Of a DNA stretch of 64,000 nt, positions 53,590-61,851 are shown piece by piece (within the stretch, counting starts at the first letter, position 1; every line of letters starts with the position of its first letter). The stretch spans positions 31,887 to 95,886 of the forward strand of contig NZ_CABVHJ010000016.1 of assembly GCF_902497745.1 (NCBI RefSeq), in the 5' to 3' direction. The DNA comes from Pseudomonas fluorescens (GTDB lineage Bacteria; Pseudomonadota; Gammaproteobacteria; Pseudomonadales; Pseudomonadaceae). A model generated the notes under the pieces. It saw only the letters and a list, made by a program, of their open reading frames with translations, was not told the DNA's origin and ran no database searches. Both the position numbers and the translations under genes were made by a program.

Positions 53590-53615
53590 TCAGCTCTGGG
53601 AAATGCGGCCGATAC
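53590..53615 (+). promoter_or_regulatory. Possible FliA (sigma-28) promoter of the chemoreceptor gene
   Basis: TCAG at 53590-53593 and GCCGATAC at 53608-53615 resemble the pseudomonad motility promoter (TCAAG...GCCGATA). The -10 is a good match, the -35 weaker and the spacing one base short. It lies about 90 bases before the receptor start. Confidence 0.4.
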
Positions 53616-53705
53616 AGACCTGCTAACACCCTTGCTGGCTCAAAAAAACAACAATCTTCCAGCCTAACTGACGACAAGAAACCCAACGTTTCTGGAGGAT
53701 TTTTG

Positions 53706-55625
53706 ATGAATAGCTGGTTCGGCAACATCAGCGTGAACATGAAACTGGGCCTGGGCTTCGGCCTGGTGCTGGCCTTGACCTGCGTGCTGGCCCTGACGGG
53801 CTGGACCAGCCTCGGTGGCTTGATCGACCGCAGCAACTGGATGAGCGATATCACCCAGCTCAATGCCGGCCTGACCAAACTGCGCGTGGTGCGCCTGCAG
53901 TACATGCTGACCAATGGCGATGAAACCGCCGCGCAGAATGTGCAGACCACCCTCGAAAGCTTCGCCGCGCAGCAACAGAAGCTGATCAACAGCTTCAAGA
54001 GCCCGGAAAACGTCAAACTGCTCAAGGAGCAGGCAGCGACCATCGCTGAATACCAGACGTCGCTGAACAAAATGCGCAACGCCTACCGCACCGGCAACAG
54101 TGCGCGCGATTCCATGAGCGTGAGTGCCGAGACCGCGTACAACCAGATCGAATCGATCAGTAAACGCGTGCAGCAGATGGACATGAGCGAGCAGCGTTTC
54201 GAACAGTTCCAGGCGATCACCGCCGCCAAGGAAGCGTTCATCCTCGCGCGCTACGAAGTGCGCGGCTACACCGCTACCACCAACGCCGAAACCGAGCAGA
54301 AAGCCGTCGGCCAAATCGACGCGGCCATCGCCAGCCTCAAGTCATTGAATGCGCAATTTGCTGCGACTCAGCAGGATGCCTTGCGCCAATTGGAAACTGC
54401 GTTGACCAGCTATCGCGGCGCGTTGATGGCGTACAAGAACGCCAACACCGATGCCGTGCAGGCGCGTAAGGAAATGACCGACCAGGGCACCACCATCGTC
54501 GCCCTGAGCGAGCAGCTGTATCAGATCCAGCTCGATCGCCGTGACGCTGAAAGTGCCCAAGCGCGTACCTTCCAGCTGATCAGCACCCTGCTCGCCCTAC
54601 TGGTTGGCGTGATTGCTGCGGTGATCATCACCCGTCAGATCACCCGTCCGCTGCAAGAAACCCTCGCCGTGGTCGAGCGCATCGCCAGCGGCGACCTGAC
54701 CCAGAACGTCACCGTCACCCGCCGTGACGAACTTGGCGTACTGCAACAAGGCATCGCCCGCATGGGCGTCACCCTGCGCGACTTGATCAGCGGCATCCGC
54801 GACGGCGTCACCCAGATCGCCAGCGCCGCCGAAGAACTGTCGGCCGTGACCGAACAGACCAGCGCCGGTGTGAACAGCCAGAAAGTCGAGACCGATCAGG
54901 TCGCCACCGCCATGCACGAGATGACCGCCACCGTGCAGGAAGTCGCGCGCAATGCCGAAGAAGCTTCGCAAGCAGCCGCGGCTGCTGACGGCGAAGCCCG
55001 TGAAGGCGACAAAGTGGTCAACGAAGCCATCGCCCAGATCGAGCGTCTGGCCAGCGAAGTGGTGCGTTCCACCGAAGCCATGAGTGTGCTGCAACAGGAA
55101 AGCGACAAGATCGGCAGCGTCATGGACGTGATCAAGGCTGTTGCCGAACAGACCAACCTGCTGGCGCTCAACGCCGCGATCGAAGCGGCACGTGCCGGTG
55201 AAGCCGGTCGTGGTTTTGCCGTGGTCGCCGATGAAGTTCGTGGCCTGGCTCAGCGCACACAGAAATCCACCGAAGAAATCGAAGGCCTGGTCGCCGGTCT
55301 GCAGAACGGTACCCAGCAGGTTTCGGCGGTGATGAGCAACAGCCGCGCCCTGACCGATAGCAGCGTGGCGCTGACGCGCAAGGCTGGCGCATCACTGGAA
55401 AACATCACCCGTACGGTGTCGAACATCCAGTCGATGAACCAGCAGATCGCCGCCGCTGCCGAACAGCAGAGCGCCGTGGCCGAAGAGATCAGCCGCAGCA
55501 TCATCAACGTACGCGACGTGTCGGAACAGACCGCTGCGGCGAGTGATGAGACGGCAGCGTCGAGTGTTGAACTGGCGCGTTTGGGTGGTCAATTGCAGCA
55601 GATGGTCAGCCACTTCCGCGTTTGA
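53706..55625 (+). CDS. Methyl-accepting chemotaxis protein with HBM sensor domain (McpS-like)
   Basis: 639 residues. TM1 (about 13-33), periplasmic helical bimodular sensor (about 35-285), TM2 (about 290-310), HAMP (about 311-365) and a cytoplasmic signalling domain with hairpin tip VAEQTNLLALNAAIEAARAG. The N-terminus MNSWFGNISVNMKLGLGFGL and the sequence TSLGGLIDRSNWM...LRVVRLQYMLTNGD follow McpS of P. putida, which senses TCA-cycle acids; ligand transfer is inference. The start ATG 53706 has GGAGGA upstream. No C-terminal pentapeptide for CheR is seen. Confidence 0.93.
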   Translation: MNSWFGNISVNMKLGLGFGLVLALTCVLALTGWTSLGGLIDRSNWMSDITQLNAGLTKLRVVRLQYMLTNGDETAAQNVQTTLESFAAQQQKLINSFKSPENVKLLKEQAATIAEYQTSLNKMRNAYRTGNSARDSMSVSAETAYNQIESISKRVQQMDMSEQRFEQFQAITAAKEAFILARYEVRGYTATTNAETEQKAVGQIDAAIASLKSLNAQFAATQQDALRQLETALTSYRGALMAYKNANTDAVQARKEMTDQGTTIVALSEQLYQIQLDRRDAESAQARTFQLISTLLALLVGVIAAVIITRQITRPLQETLAVVERIASGDLTQNVTVTRRDELGVLQQGIARMGVTLRDLISGIRDGVTQIASAAEELSAVTEQTSAGVNSQKVETDQVATAMHEMTATVQEVARNAEEASQAAAAADGEAREGDKVVNEAIAQIERLASEVVRSTEAMSVLQQESDKIGSVMDVIKAVAEQTNLLALNAAIEAARAGEAGRGFAVVADEVRGLAQRTQKSTEEIEGLVAGLQNGTQQVSAVMSNSRALTDSSVALTRKAGASLENITRTVSNIQSMNQQIAAAAEQQSAVAEEISRSIINVRDVSEQTAAASDETAASSVELARLGGQLQQMVSHFRV

Positions 55626-55653
55626 TCTTGATCTCGCGCTGAAGCAAAAAACC

Positions 55654-55745
55654 AATCGCGGGCAAGCCCGCTCCCACAGGGTTTTGAGTCGTTCACAGAT
55701 GTCGTGTTCGACTCATGACGTGTGGGAGCGGGCTTGCCCGCGATT
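55654..55745. repeat. Inverted REP pair, GTGGGAGCGGGC variant
   Basis: AATCGCGGGCAAGCCCGCTC at 55654 onward and the inverted arm TGTGGGAGCGGGCTTGCCCG ending CGATT at 55745, between the chemoreceptor and the toxin-antitoxin pair. The core differs from the other family (GCAAGCCCGC in place of GCAAGCTCGC). Confidence 0.85.
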
Positions 55746-55770
55746 GCGTCAGGCCTTTCACCGCTTAGCG

Positions 55771-56244
55771 TCAAACCACACCGTGCATAAAAAACTCGAC
55801 TGGCACTTTAAAGAACTCGGCGAATCCCTTTATCTGAGCAACGGTCATTTTTCGCTTGTTATTCAATATCTCTGAAACAGCACTCTGAGTTGCGATCTCA
55901 GACAAGTCCTTCTGTTTAACGCCTCTTTCCGACAGCAGAAACGCCAGCGCTTCAGATTGGGACGAATAAGCAATCAACACCGTTTCATTTTCGTACTCAT
56001 AAACCCGATCAGCCACAAACTCCGCAAACCGTGCCGCAGCATGATCCTCGGTGTTCGCGTGGGAATAAAGCTCATCAATCAGGGCCATTCGCACTTGCAG
56101 ATCGTCATCATTTTTTATCGGATCATGGCAGGCAGACAACAACTTGGACAAAGTCGCTAGCTGATCGCCCAGCCCCTCAAGCATGGGTGAAATATCGGCT
56201 ATGAAGGAATCCAGTCCTGTCGCTTCGACTTTATTACGCTTCAT
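55771..56244 (-). CDS. HigA-type antitoxin / transcriptional regulator
   Basis: 157 residues. A helical N-terminal part (1-100) is followed by a C-terminal HTH (about 110-155: KQKDLSEIATQSAVSEILNNKRKMTVAQIKGFAEFFKVP) as in E. coli HigA. It would neutralise the upstream HigB toxin and repress the operon. The start is ATG at 56244 with AAAGGTGA 6 bases upstream; a GTG at 56253 is less likely. Gene order is toxin first, 53 bases apart. Codon use is more AT-rich than in neighbours, which fits mobile origin. Confidence 0.87.
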   Translation of the reverse strand: MKRNKVEATGLDSFIADISPMLEGLGDQLATLSKLLSACHDPIKNDDDLQVRMALIDELYSHANTEDHAAARFAEFVADRVYEYENETVLIAYSSQSEALAFLLSERGVKQKDLSEIATQSAVSEILNNKRKMTVAQIKGFAEFFKVPVEFFMHGVV

Positions 56245-56297
56245 TGAGATCACCTTTATTTTCGTTAAACATAAATAGCGTATTTCATTCTGGCCAA

Positions 56298-56651
56298 CTA
56301 CTTGACATCACTCTTCCACCATTTGTCGTATCCGGAATGGGGAAGAATGTCCTTGATATAGATAGTGCCAGTCTTCGTGTTGATCCACGTAATGACACGG
56401 CACTCGTTTTTCTTGATATCAAAAACGTAAATATCAAGCGGGCCTTTCTTGCTCGTCAGCCTCAGCTTCGAGTGAGGGATACGATCGACGTTCCAACCTG
56501 AGGCGCTGGTCCAGTCTTGACGAAGCTTCTCAAACGACTCGAAACGCAGCGATGCTCTGTCGAAGATGGTTAGCCACAAGGTGAGAGGATCTCTCCACTG
56601 GCCATGAGTCTCAATGGCCCGCGCAACCGCCGCTTTTGTGATCACTCTCAT
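56298..56651 (-). CDS. HigB-type mRNA interferase toxin
   Basis: 117 residues of the HigB/RelE fold (MRVITKAAVARAIETHGQWR ... GPLDIYVFDIKKNECRVITWINTKTGTIYIKDILPHSGYDKW). HigB cleaves mRNA on the ribosome. Conserved C-terminal His and Tyr (HSGYDKW) are present, so it looks intact. The start is ATG at 56651, giving the family N-terminus MRVI; the longer open frame adds 12 residues without similarity. A palindrome ACAGATATCTGT lies 49 bases upstream. Confidence 0.88.
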   Translation of the reverse strand: MRVITKAAVARAIETHGQWRDPLTLWLTIFDRASLRFESFEKLRQDWTSASGWNVDRIPHSKLRLTSKKGPLDIYVFDIKKNECRVITWINTKTGTIYIKDILPHSGYDKWWKSDVK

Positions 56652-56699
56652 ACAATTTTCGGTTCTGGTATCCCTACATGCGGCCAAATTATCTCAAAT

Positions 56700-56722
56700 A
56701 CAGATATCTGTAAAGCAGATAT
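56700..56722. promoter_or_regulatory. Candidate HigA operator
   Basis: The perfect palindrome ACAGATATCTGT (56700-56711) is followed by a repeated half-site CAGATAT (56716-56722), just upstream of the toxin gene, where HigA-type proteins bind to repress their own operon. Confidence 0.55.
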
Positions 56723-56740
56723 TTTTAACTCCACAGAACC

Positions 56741-56779
56741 AACCCGAAGCCAAATGCATCAGTGGCTTCGGGTTTTTTC
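56741..56779. terminator. Terminator between the DUF1329 gene and higB
   Basis: AACCCGAAGCCA / TGGCTTCGGGTT stem. On the plus strand it is followed by T6; on the minus strand, downstream of the DUF1329 stop, the tail is weaker (TTGGTTCT). Confidence 0.75.
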
Positions 56780-56807
56780 TGTCAGTGATGGACTTAGACT
56801 TCGGCCA

Positions 56808-58181
56808 TCACCGCGTCCCACGCTGCCGCAACGCCGACGGCATAAAGTAAGCATCCTCCGGCACCGGCTGCGCGAAATCCACCGTCTCCGCCTCTTCGTT
56901 ATCAAGGTTCTGCACGTAGTAACGACGCGCCTGCAAATCGTGGAAAACATCCAGCGCACTCCACGTGGTCGGCAGGTCATAGAAGTTTTTCAGATAGGCC
57001 ATCGACACCCGCCACAACTCCCCGCGCCCGTCGTATTGATCGACCAGTGCCGCGCCCCAGCTGTCTTCATCGAGAAACAGCACGCGCTTGGAATAGATAT
57101 GCCGCGAGCCCGGTTTCAGATTGCCTTCCACTACCCACACGCGGTGCAGTTCATAGCGGGTGTATTGCGGGTTGAGGTGGCCCGGGGTGAGCAGTTGCGC
57201 GTACTTCACGTCGGGGCTGGCGACTTTGTAGTTGTTGTAGGGGATGTAGATTTCCTGTTTGCCCTTGAGCTTCCACTCGTAGCGATCCGGTGAGCCGTTG
57301 AACAGGTCGGTGTCGTCGGCGGTGCGCAGGCCATCGGAGGATGCGATCGGCGTGTCGTAGGTGAGGTTCGGTGCGCGGCGCACGCGACGTTGGCCGGCGT
57401 CGTAGATCCAGGCTTGGCGTGCGTCTTTTAGCTGATCGAGGGTTTCATGCACGAGTGCGGCACCGCCGGCCAGGCGTGCGGGGCTTTTCACGAAGGCGAG
57501 GTAGTAGAACAGGATGTTCTTCAGGTCGGCGAACTGGCCGTTCGGGCGGTAGTAGTTGAACAGGGCTTCCTGCTGCGAGGTCACCAGCGCGAAGCTGCCG
57601 TTGCGCTGGACCGGCGCTTCGGAGGCGCGGCGCACGACGTAGATGCCGCGGTAGCGGGTGATGTGGTTCCACAGCACTTCAACGCCATCCTTGGGCACCG
57701 GGAATGGCACGCCGCCGTAGGCATCGGAGAAGCCGCTGCCGCCTTCGAGCAATTTGGCCGAGGTCGCATTCTTGAGGGTGTTGTCGTACAGCCATTGCGG
57801 TGCCGAACCGGAGCGGCGGGACGGGTAGATCGGCATCTGAAAGGTGTCGGGGTAGCTGTTGAACAGGGCGATCTGGCCGGGGCTGAGGTGGGCTTTGTAC
57901 TGGTCGAGATTGGCTTTGGTGATGGTGGAAAGCGGTTTGTCGGCGGCGTACGGGTCGGGATGGTGTTGGCCGGGTTTGTAGCCGGCCGGGGCTTGAGTGA
58001 TGCCGCCGGTCCACGCGGGAATCGTGCCGGCGGCATTGCCCGCGCGCTCGGCGCCCATGGGGGTCAGGGTGGTTTTCAGTTGTTCGGATTGTTGTGGGGT
58101 GATGCCCGCGAAGACGCTGCTAGCGGCAAGGCCTAAAACAAACCCTAGCGAAGCTTTGGTCAATCCCGAAGTGTGAACCAT
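56808..58181 (-). CDS. DUF1329 family secreted protein
   Basis: 457 residues with a signal peptide (cleavage expected after SSVFA, residue 25). DUF1329 proteins have a predicted LolA-like fold and are usually encoded beside a DUF1302 protein, as here; their function is unknown. Family-like segments are MGAERAGNAAGTIPAWTGGI near the N-terminus, PQWLYDNTLKNAT and RVWVVEGNLKPGSRHIYSKRVLFLDEDSW. The start is ATG at 58181 because GGAG lies 7 bases upstream. A 109-base REP pair separates it from the DUF1302 gene. Confidence 0.92.
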   Translation of the reverse strand: MVHTSGLTKASLGFVLGLAASSVFAGITPQQSEQLKTTLTPMGAERAGNAAGTIPAWTGGITQAPAGYKPGQHHPDPYAADKPLSTITKANLDQYKAHLSPGQIALFNSYPDTFQMPIYPSRRSGSAPQWLYDNTLKNATSAKLLEGGSGFSDAYGGVPFPVPKDGVEVLWNHITRYRGIYVVRRASEAPVQRNGSFALVTSQQEALFNYYRPNGQFADLKNILFYYLAFVKSPARLAGGAALVHETLDQLKDARQAWIYDAGQRRVRRAPNLTYDTPIASSDGLRTADDTDLFNGSPDRYEWKLKGKQEIYIPYNNYKVASPDVKYAQLLTPGHLNPQYTRYELHRVWVVEGNLKPGSRHIYSKRVLFLDEDSWGAALVDQYDGRGELWRVSMAYLKNFYDLPTTWSALDVFHDLQARRYYVQNLDNEEAETVDFAQPVPEDAYFMPSALRQRGTR

Positions 58182-58203
58182 GATCTTCTCCAAAATACAA
58201 AAA

Positions 58204-58312
58204 CCTGTGGGAGCGAGCCTGCTCCGGGCGGCGTTCCGACGAAAGCGGTGGGTCAGTCGACATCAATGTTGAATGTGCCGGCCTCTTCGCGAGCAGGCTC
58301 GCTCCCACAGGG
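58204..58312. repeat. Inverted REP pair inside the DUF1302-DUF1329 unit
   Basis: CCTGTGGGAGCGAGCCTGCT at 58204-58223 and the inverted arm TTCGCGAGCAGGCTCGCTCC ending CAGGG at 58312. It fills the whole gap between two same-strand genes, so a transcript covering both would carry a long hairpin. Confidence 0.85.
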
Positions 58313-58326
58313 GCTGTGTGTAGCCT

Positions 58327-60285
58327 TTAAAGGAAATACTTGAGGTTGAACCCGACGTTATCGCGGTCGCGAATGCCGTTGTTCTGCCCGCCGCCGTAGA
58401 ACTCGGTGTACTGCAGTTCGGCTTCGAGCTTGTTCTGGTAGTTGGCCTTGATCCCCAGCGTGTAGGCCTTGCGACCTTCGATGGTGTTGCCGGCCTGATA
58501 GCTGTTGCCCTCGAAATCGTCCTTGTAGACGATGTACGGCGAGACGTTGACCCCGGCATACACATCGTTCCAGGTGCCGTTGAGCATCGCCGTGTAGCTG
58601 TAGGAATTGCGATTGACCTGATCGTCGCGATCACCGCCGGAGACATAGGAATAGTTGCCCGTACCCGCGTAAAAACGACGACTGCCGTCATACGCGGTGT
58701 ATTGCAGACTACTGCCGCGCAGGTGTTCCGAGGCCAGTTCGAAGATGCCGAACAGCGAGTCGAACGAAGCCGTGGGGCCGAAGTTGTAGATGGTGCCCAG
58801 CGAGGTGTTGAACGCTTCCACGCGCTCGGCGTTATTGATCTGGCTGTCGAGCGTCACCATCTGCCCGCCGACATTGATCGACCTGCCCGTCACCGCCACG
58901 GCAGCTCCGTTGGCCAGGTCTCCGATCAAATCGTTGGTCGCCGCGACACCGATTGGCAGGTTCGGCCGATAAGCGATTTCACCGAATACCGACGCCTCAC
59001 CCAGCGTGGTGTTGAAGCTGAAGCCGTACATGCGGATGTCTTCGGCATAGCGCCGATGCGCCTGGATATTGCCCATCACATCAGCGGTGGCCAGACCATT
59101 GGCCAGCGCCCCGGCCTGACTGCCGGCAACACCGGACAACAGGCTGGTCAGCGCATCCATGTCGATGCCGTTGTACCCGCCCAGATCCGCCGCGATGGTC
59201 GGTTCCTTGGCGTGGTAGTTGACCATGTACAGACCGAACTCGGTGCTGTTGAGCTGCTCAGCGATGTAGCGAAAGGCAAAACCAAACTGCCCATCGTTGC
59301 GCGCGTTGTAATCCTTGCCGATGCTCGCCACTTTCAGCGTATTGCCATACGCCGGGGTCACGCCGTTGGCGTACAGTCCTGTTGTTTGCAGGGCGGAGTT
59401 CAGCAGCGGGTTGTTGCCGAGTGCGCTGTACAAACCGATGACGTTGCCAAACTCCGGCACAGGCGTATCCAGCGCGGTGCCGCTGAAGTTGTTGTAACCG
59501 GTGTTGCCGCCGTCGGCGAACAGGTCGGTCTGCGAGTAGAACGTGCCGACCGGGTCGATGCGGGTTTCCTTCCAGTTGGTCTGGTAAAAACTCTCCATGG
59601 TCAGCGAATCAGTCAGGCCGATGTTGAAGCTCAGCGCTTCGACCGGTACCAGCACTTCCTTCACTTCGGCGCCGGGCAAGCGGTACTTGGCGGCGTCCAC
59701 CGGGTTGGTGGTGTTGATCCCGCCGCGATAGAAAATCCCCTCGCCCCAGTTGAACACTTGGCGACCAACACGCGCCGTCACCGGCATCTGCGCAACGTCC
59801 CAACTGCCATGCACATAGGCGTCGAGCATCTCGATGCGGCTGCCGGCGATGTCGCGAGTCTGACTGGTGAAATGATCGTCCTGCGGGTAGCTCTGGCTCG
59901 GTTGCGACGGGCTGTTGTTGTCGTAGTAGTCGTTGCGCTTGTCCATCAGTTGCGTGTCGTAGAACGCGGTGCCGCGCACGAACACGCCGTAGTTCTGATA
60001 ATTAGCCTCAAGCTCGGAGGTGATCTTGTACACCTCGGAAACCAGCCCGGTGTCGAAGTTGCGATTGCCGTCGTTGGTGTTGACGTCATCGTTAGTCTTG
60101 TCGCGGCCCTGCACCCGCCACAAACGGCCGTAAGACAAGGTCGTGTCGAGGGAGCCAGTGACCTGCTTGTCCATCAGGCTGAACTCCACCGCGTGCGCCG
60201 CATCGACTGCGCACAGTTGCAGCAACCCGGCCAGGCCGACACCGGGGAGCCCGGCGCCCGTCAGGCGCAATCGAGAGTTGATCAT
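58327..60285 (-). CDS. DUF1302 family outer-membrane-like protein
   Basis: 652 residues with a signal peptide (cleavage expected after AHA near residue 32) and many alternating beta segments, ending NVGFNLKYFL, which is consistent with an outer-membrane barrel (inference). DUF1302 proteins occur with DUF1329 proteins and sometimes with RND transporters; no function is assigned. GGAAGGAGG precedes the ATG. It follows the phospholipase-like gene after 48 bases, so the two are likely one transcript. Confidence 0.92.
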   Translation of the reverse strand: MINSRLRLTGAGLPGVGLAGLLQLCAVDAAHAVEFSLMDKQVTGSLDTTLSYGRLWRVQGRDKTNDDVNTNDGNRNFDTGLVSEVYKITSELEANYQNYGVFVRGTAFYDTQLMDKRNDYYDNNSPSQPSQSYPQDDHFTSQTRDIAGSRIEMLDAYVHGSWDVAQMPVTARVGRQVFNWGEGIFYRGGINTTNPVDAAKYRLPGAEVKEVLVPVEALSFNIGLTDSLTMESFYQTNWKETRIDPVGTFYSQTDLFADGGNTGYNNFSGTALDTPVPEFGNVIGLYSALGNNPLLNSALQTTGLYANGVTPAYGNTLKVASIGKDYNARNDGQFGFAFRYIAEQLNSTEFGLYMVNYHAKEPTIAADLGGYNGIDMDALTSLLSGVAGSQAGALANGLATADVMGNIQAHRRYAEDIRMYGFSFNTTLGEASVFGEIAYRPNLPIGVAATNDLIGDLANGAAVAVTGRSINVGGQMVTLDSQINNAERVEAFNTSLGTIYNFGPTASFDSLFGIFELASEHLRGSSLQYTAYDGSRRFYAGTGNYSYVSGGDRDDQVNRNSYSYTAMLNGTWNDVYAGVNVSPYIVYKDDFEGNSYQAGNTIEGRKAYTLGIKANYQNKLEAELQYTEFYGGGQNNGIRDRDNVGFNLKYFL

Positions 60286-60333
60286 GTGTTCCTCCTTCCC
60301 TGTGTTTTTATTGTTTTGGTGTACGTTGCCACG

Positions 60334-61623
60334 CTACGGCGCCAATCCCGCGCTGACGTAAATCCGGCTGTGCGCGCCGAAATGCCCGAGCAACTTGAAC
60401 AGCTGCTGGTTGAGTGCCGGGTGGTCGAAATCTTCGCTATGAAGTTGATTGCCGCTGCTGAAATCACTGCTGACCGGCGCCGTTTCCAGCCACTGGCCGA
60501 TGGCTTCGTCGAAGGCTGCGGAGTCATTGACGGATTCTGCACTGACCACTTCGCGCAGATAATCGACCGAGTACGGTGGGTAGCTTTTGTCCCGAGCCAC
60601 ATCGGCGTAGGCAGCGAGCATCGGATGCGGCTGACCGGCGCGCAGCACGCGGCGCAGCCAGGTCGACTGGTACTTCTCGACTTCCATGTGCCGAGTAGCG
60701 ACGCGCTCGATGGAGGCTTGTTTGTCCTCAGCGAAACCGGCGATTGCCTTGCCTTCCAGCAACAGAAGACTGGCAAGGTCGACGCCTGGCAACGGCTTGG
60801 CGTGATACGGCTGGGTCAGGTCCTGAATGTGGTGCAGGCCCCAGCCGAGAAAGCGATACCCCCAATACCGATGACCGCTGGCAAACGCCAATCGCGCCAG
60901 GCCCATGTATTGATACGCGCGCCAGTCCGGCCAACTGCGCTCGAGGAAACCGGCAGCGGCGTAGACCACCGCGCTTTCATGGAAGAAGCCCATGTGGAAC
61001 GGCGCCTGCGAGCTGTACTGGAACCGCGCATCACCGAACGGTTGCGGGCCGAAACCGTAGATCGCGCCGACCTCGCCAGGGTTGTCGCTGAACAGATTGA
61101 TGTCGTGGCCGTAATCCGGTTCGTCGGCGGCACTGGCGAGTATGGCCAGCGGGGCGACTTTTTCATGCTCGGCGACCACGATGAAGCGTTGACGATTCCA
61201 CGGCGAAAGGGTTTGCTCGACCATGACCTGATTGGCCTGCAAATGCTCACGTTCGGGCAGGTCTTTGCCGGGCAATGGCTGGATGACCGTCGCCAGATGA
61301 ATCTCGGGATTGATGCGCAGCGCCGTGAGAAAGTCGTGGCGCAGATTATCACTTGGCACCGCTGGCAATTTCAGGTTATCGGGGCGTGCCGGGTACTGGG
61401 CGAAGTGCGCACGGGCGAAGGCTTCCTGTTGCTCCAACAGCGCCAGCACGGCCGGGTATTGCTCGCTGAGAAACCGCTCCAGTGGCTCGACTTCGACCGC
61501 TGGCGCATCGCGCAACGCCGGCAGATCCTGCAACGCCAGATAGCTGCCGACCGTATGGTTCGACCAGCCCCAGGCGCTCGGGGCCGTTGCACAAAGCAGC
61601 AACAGGAGGAAGGTCAGCTTCAT
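60334..61623 (-). CDS. Secreted zinc-dependent phospholipase C-like protein
   Basis: 429 residues. Signal peptide cleavage expected near residue 19 would expose W20 as the mature N-terminus (WSNHT), as in Bacillus cereus phospholipase C, where Trp1 is a zinc ligand. Further ligands can be matched: H264-x3-D268-x5-H274 in HHIQDLTQPYH and H312-x3-E316 in HMEVE, plus H23 and the YGHDINLFSD segment. So the metal centre of the PLC/S1-P1 nuclease fold appears complete. It is longer than B. cereus PLC (245 mature), with a C-terminal part of unknown role. It precedes the DUF1302 gene. Substrate unknown. Confidence 0.75.
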   Translation of the reverse strand: MKLTFLLLLLCATAPSAWGWSNHTVGSYLALQDLPALRDAPAVEVEPLERFLSEQYPAVLALLEQQEAFARAHFAQYPARPDNLKLPAVPSDNLRHDFLTALRINPEIHLATVIQPLPGKDLPEREHLQANQVMVEQTLSPWNRQRFIVVAEHEKVAPLAILASAADEPDYGHDINLFSDNPGEVGAIYGFGPQPFGDARFQYSSQAPFHMGFFHESAVVYAAAGFLERSWPDWRAYQYMGLARLAFASGHRYWGYRFLGWGLHHIQDLTQPYHAKPLPGVDLASLLLLEGKAIAGFAEDKQASIERVATRHMEVEKYQSTWLRRVLRAGQPHPMLAAYADVARDKSYPPYSVDYLREVVSAESVNDSAAFDEAIGQWLETAPVSSDFSSGNQLHSEDFDHPALNQQLFKLLGHFGAHSRIYVSAGLAP

Positions 61624-61745
61624 TGCTTTTCGTTCTTATTGGCGGTGCCGAGGGGGATGAGCCTAACAACCGACCCCGGCGCTGACACTGTCCGATCTCA
61701 CCAGAAAAGTTCTCCGATGGCGCCAATTCAAATCGCAATACGGTC

Positions 61746-61836
61746 CCTGTAGGAGCTGCCGAAGGCTGCGATCTTTTGACTTTGATCTAAAAAAACAAGA
61801 TCAAAAGATCGCAGCCTTCGGCAGCTCCTACAGGGG
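61746..61836. repeat. Near-perfect inverted repeat, GTAGGAGCTGCC family
   Basis: CCTGTAGGAGCTGCCGAAGG plus CTGCGATCTTTTGA on the left and its exact inverse on the right, around a short AT-rich centre. It lies between the FGGY kinase gene and the phospholipase-like gene and is the best preserved copy in the window. Confidence 0.9.
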
Positions 61837-61851
61837 ATTTGTGGTGGTCAG

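Noticed and set aside
53477..54079. N-terminal extension of the Ais-like phosphatase of about 200 residues
   Set aside because: The extension is antisense to the start of the chemoreceptor gene and has no similarity; the ATG at 53476 gives a normal anchored phosphatase.
58702..61752. Open frame of about 1016 codons opposite the DUF1302 and phospholipase-like genes
   Set aside because: It crosses two real genes with signal peptides and ribosome binding sites on the other strand; its product is Arg/Gln/Val-rich without domains.
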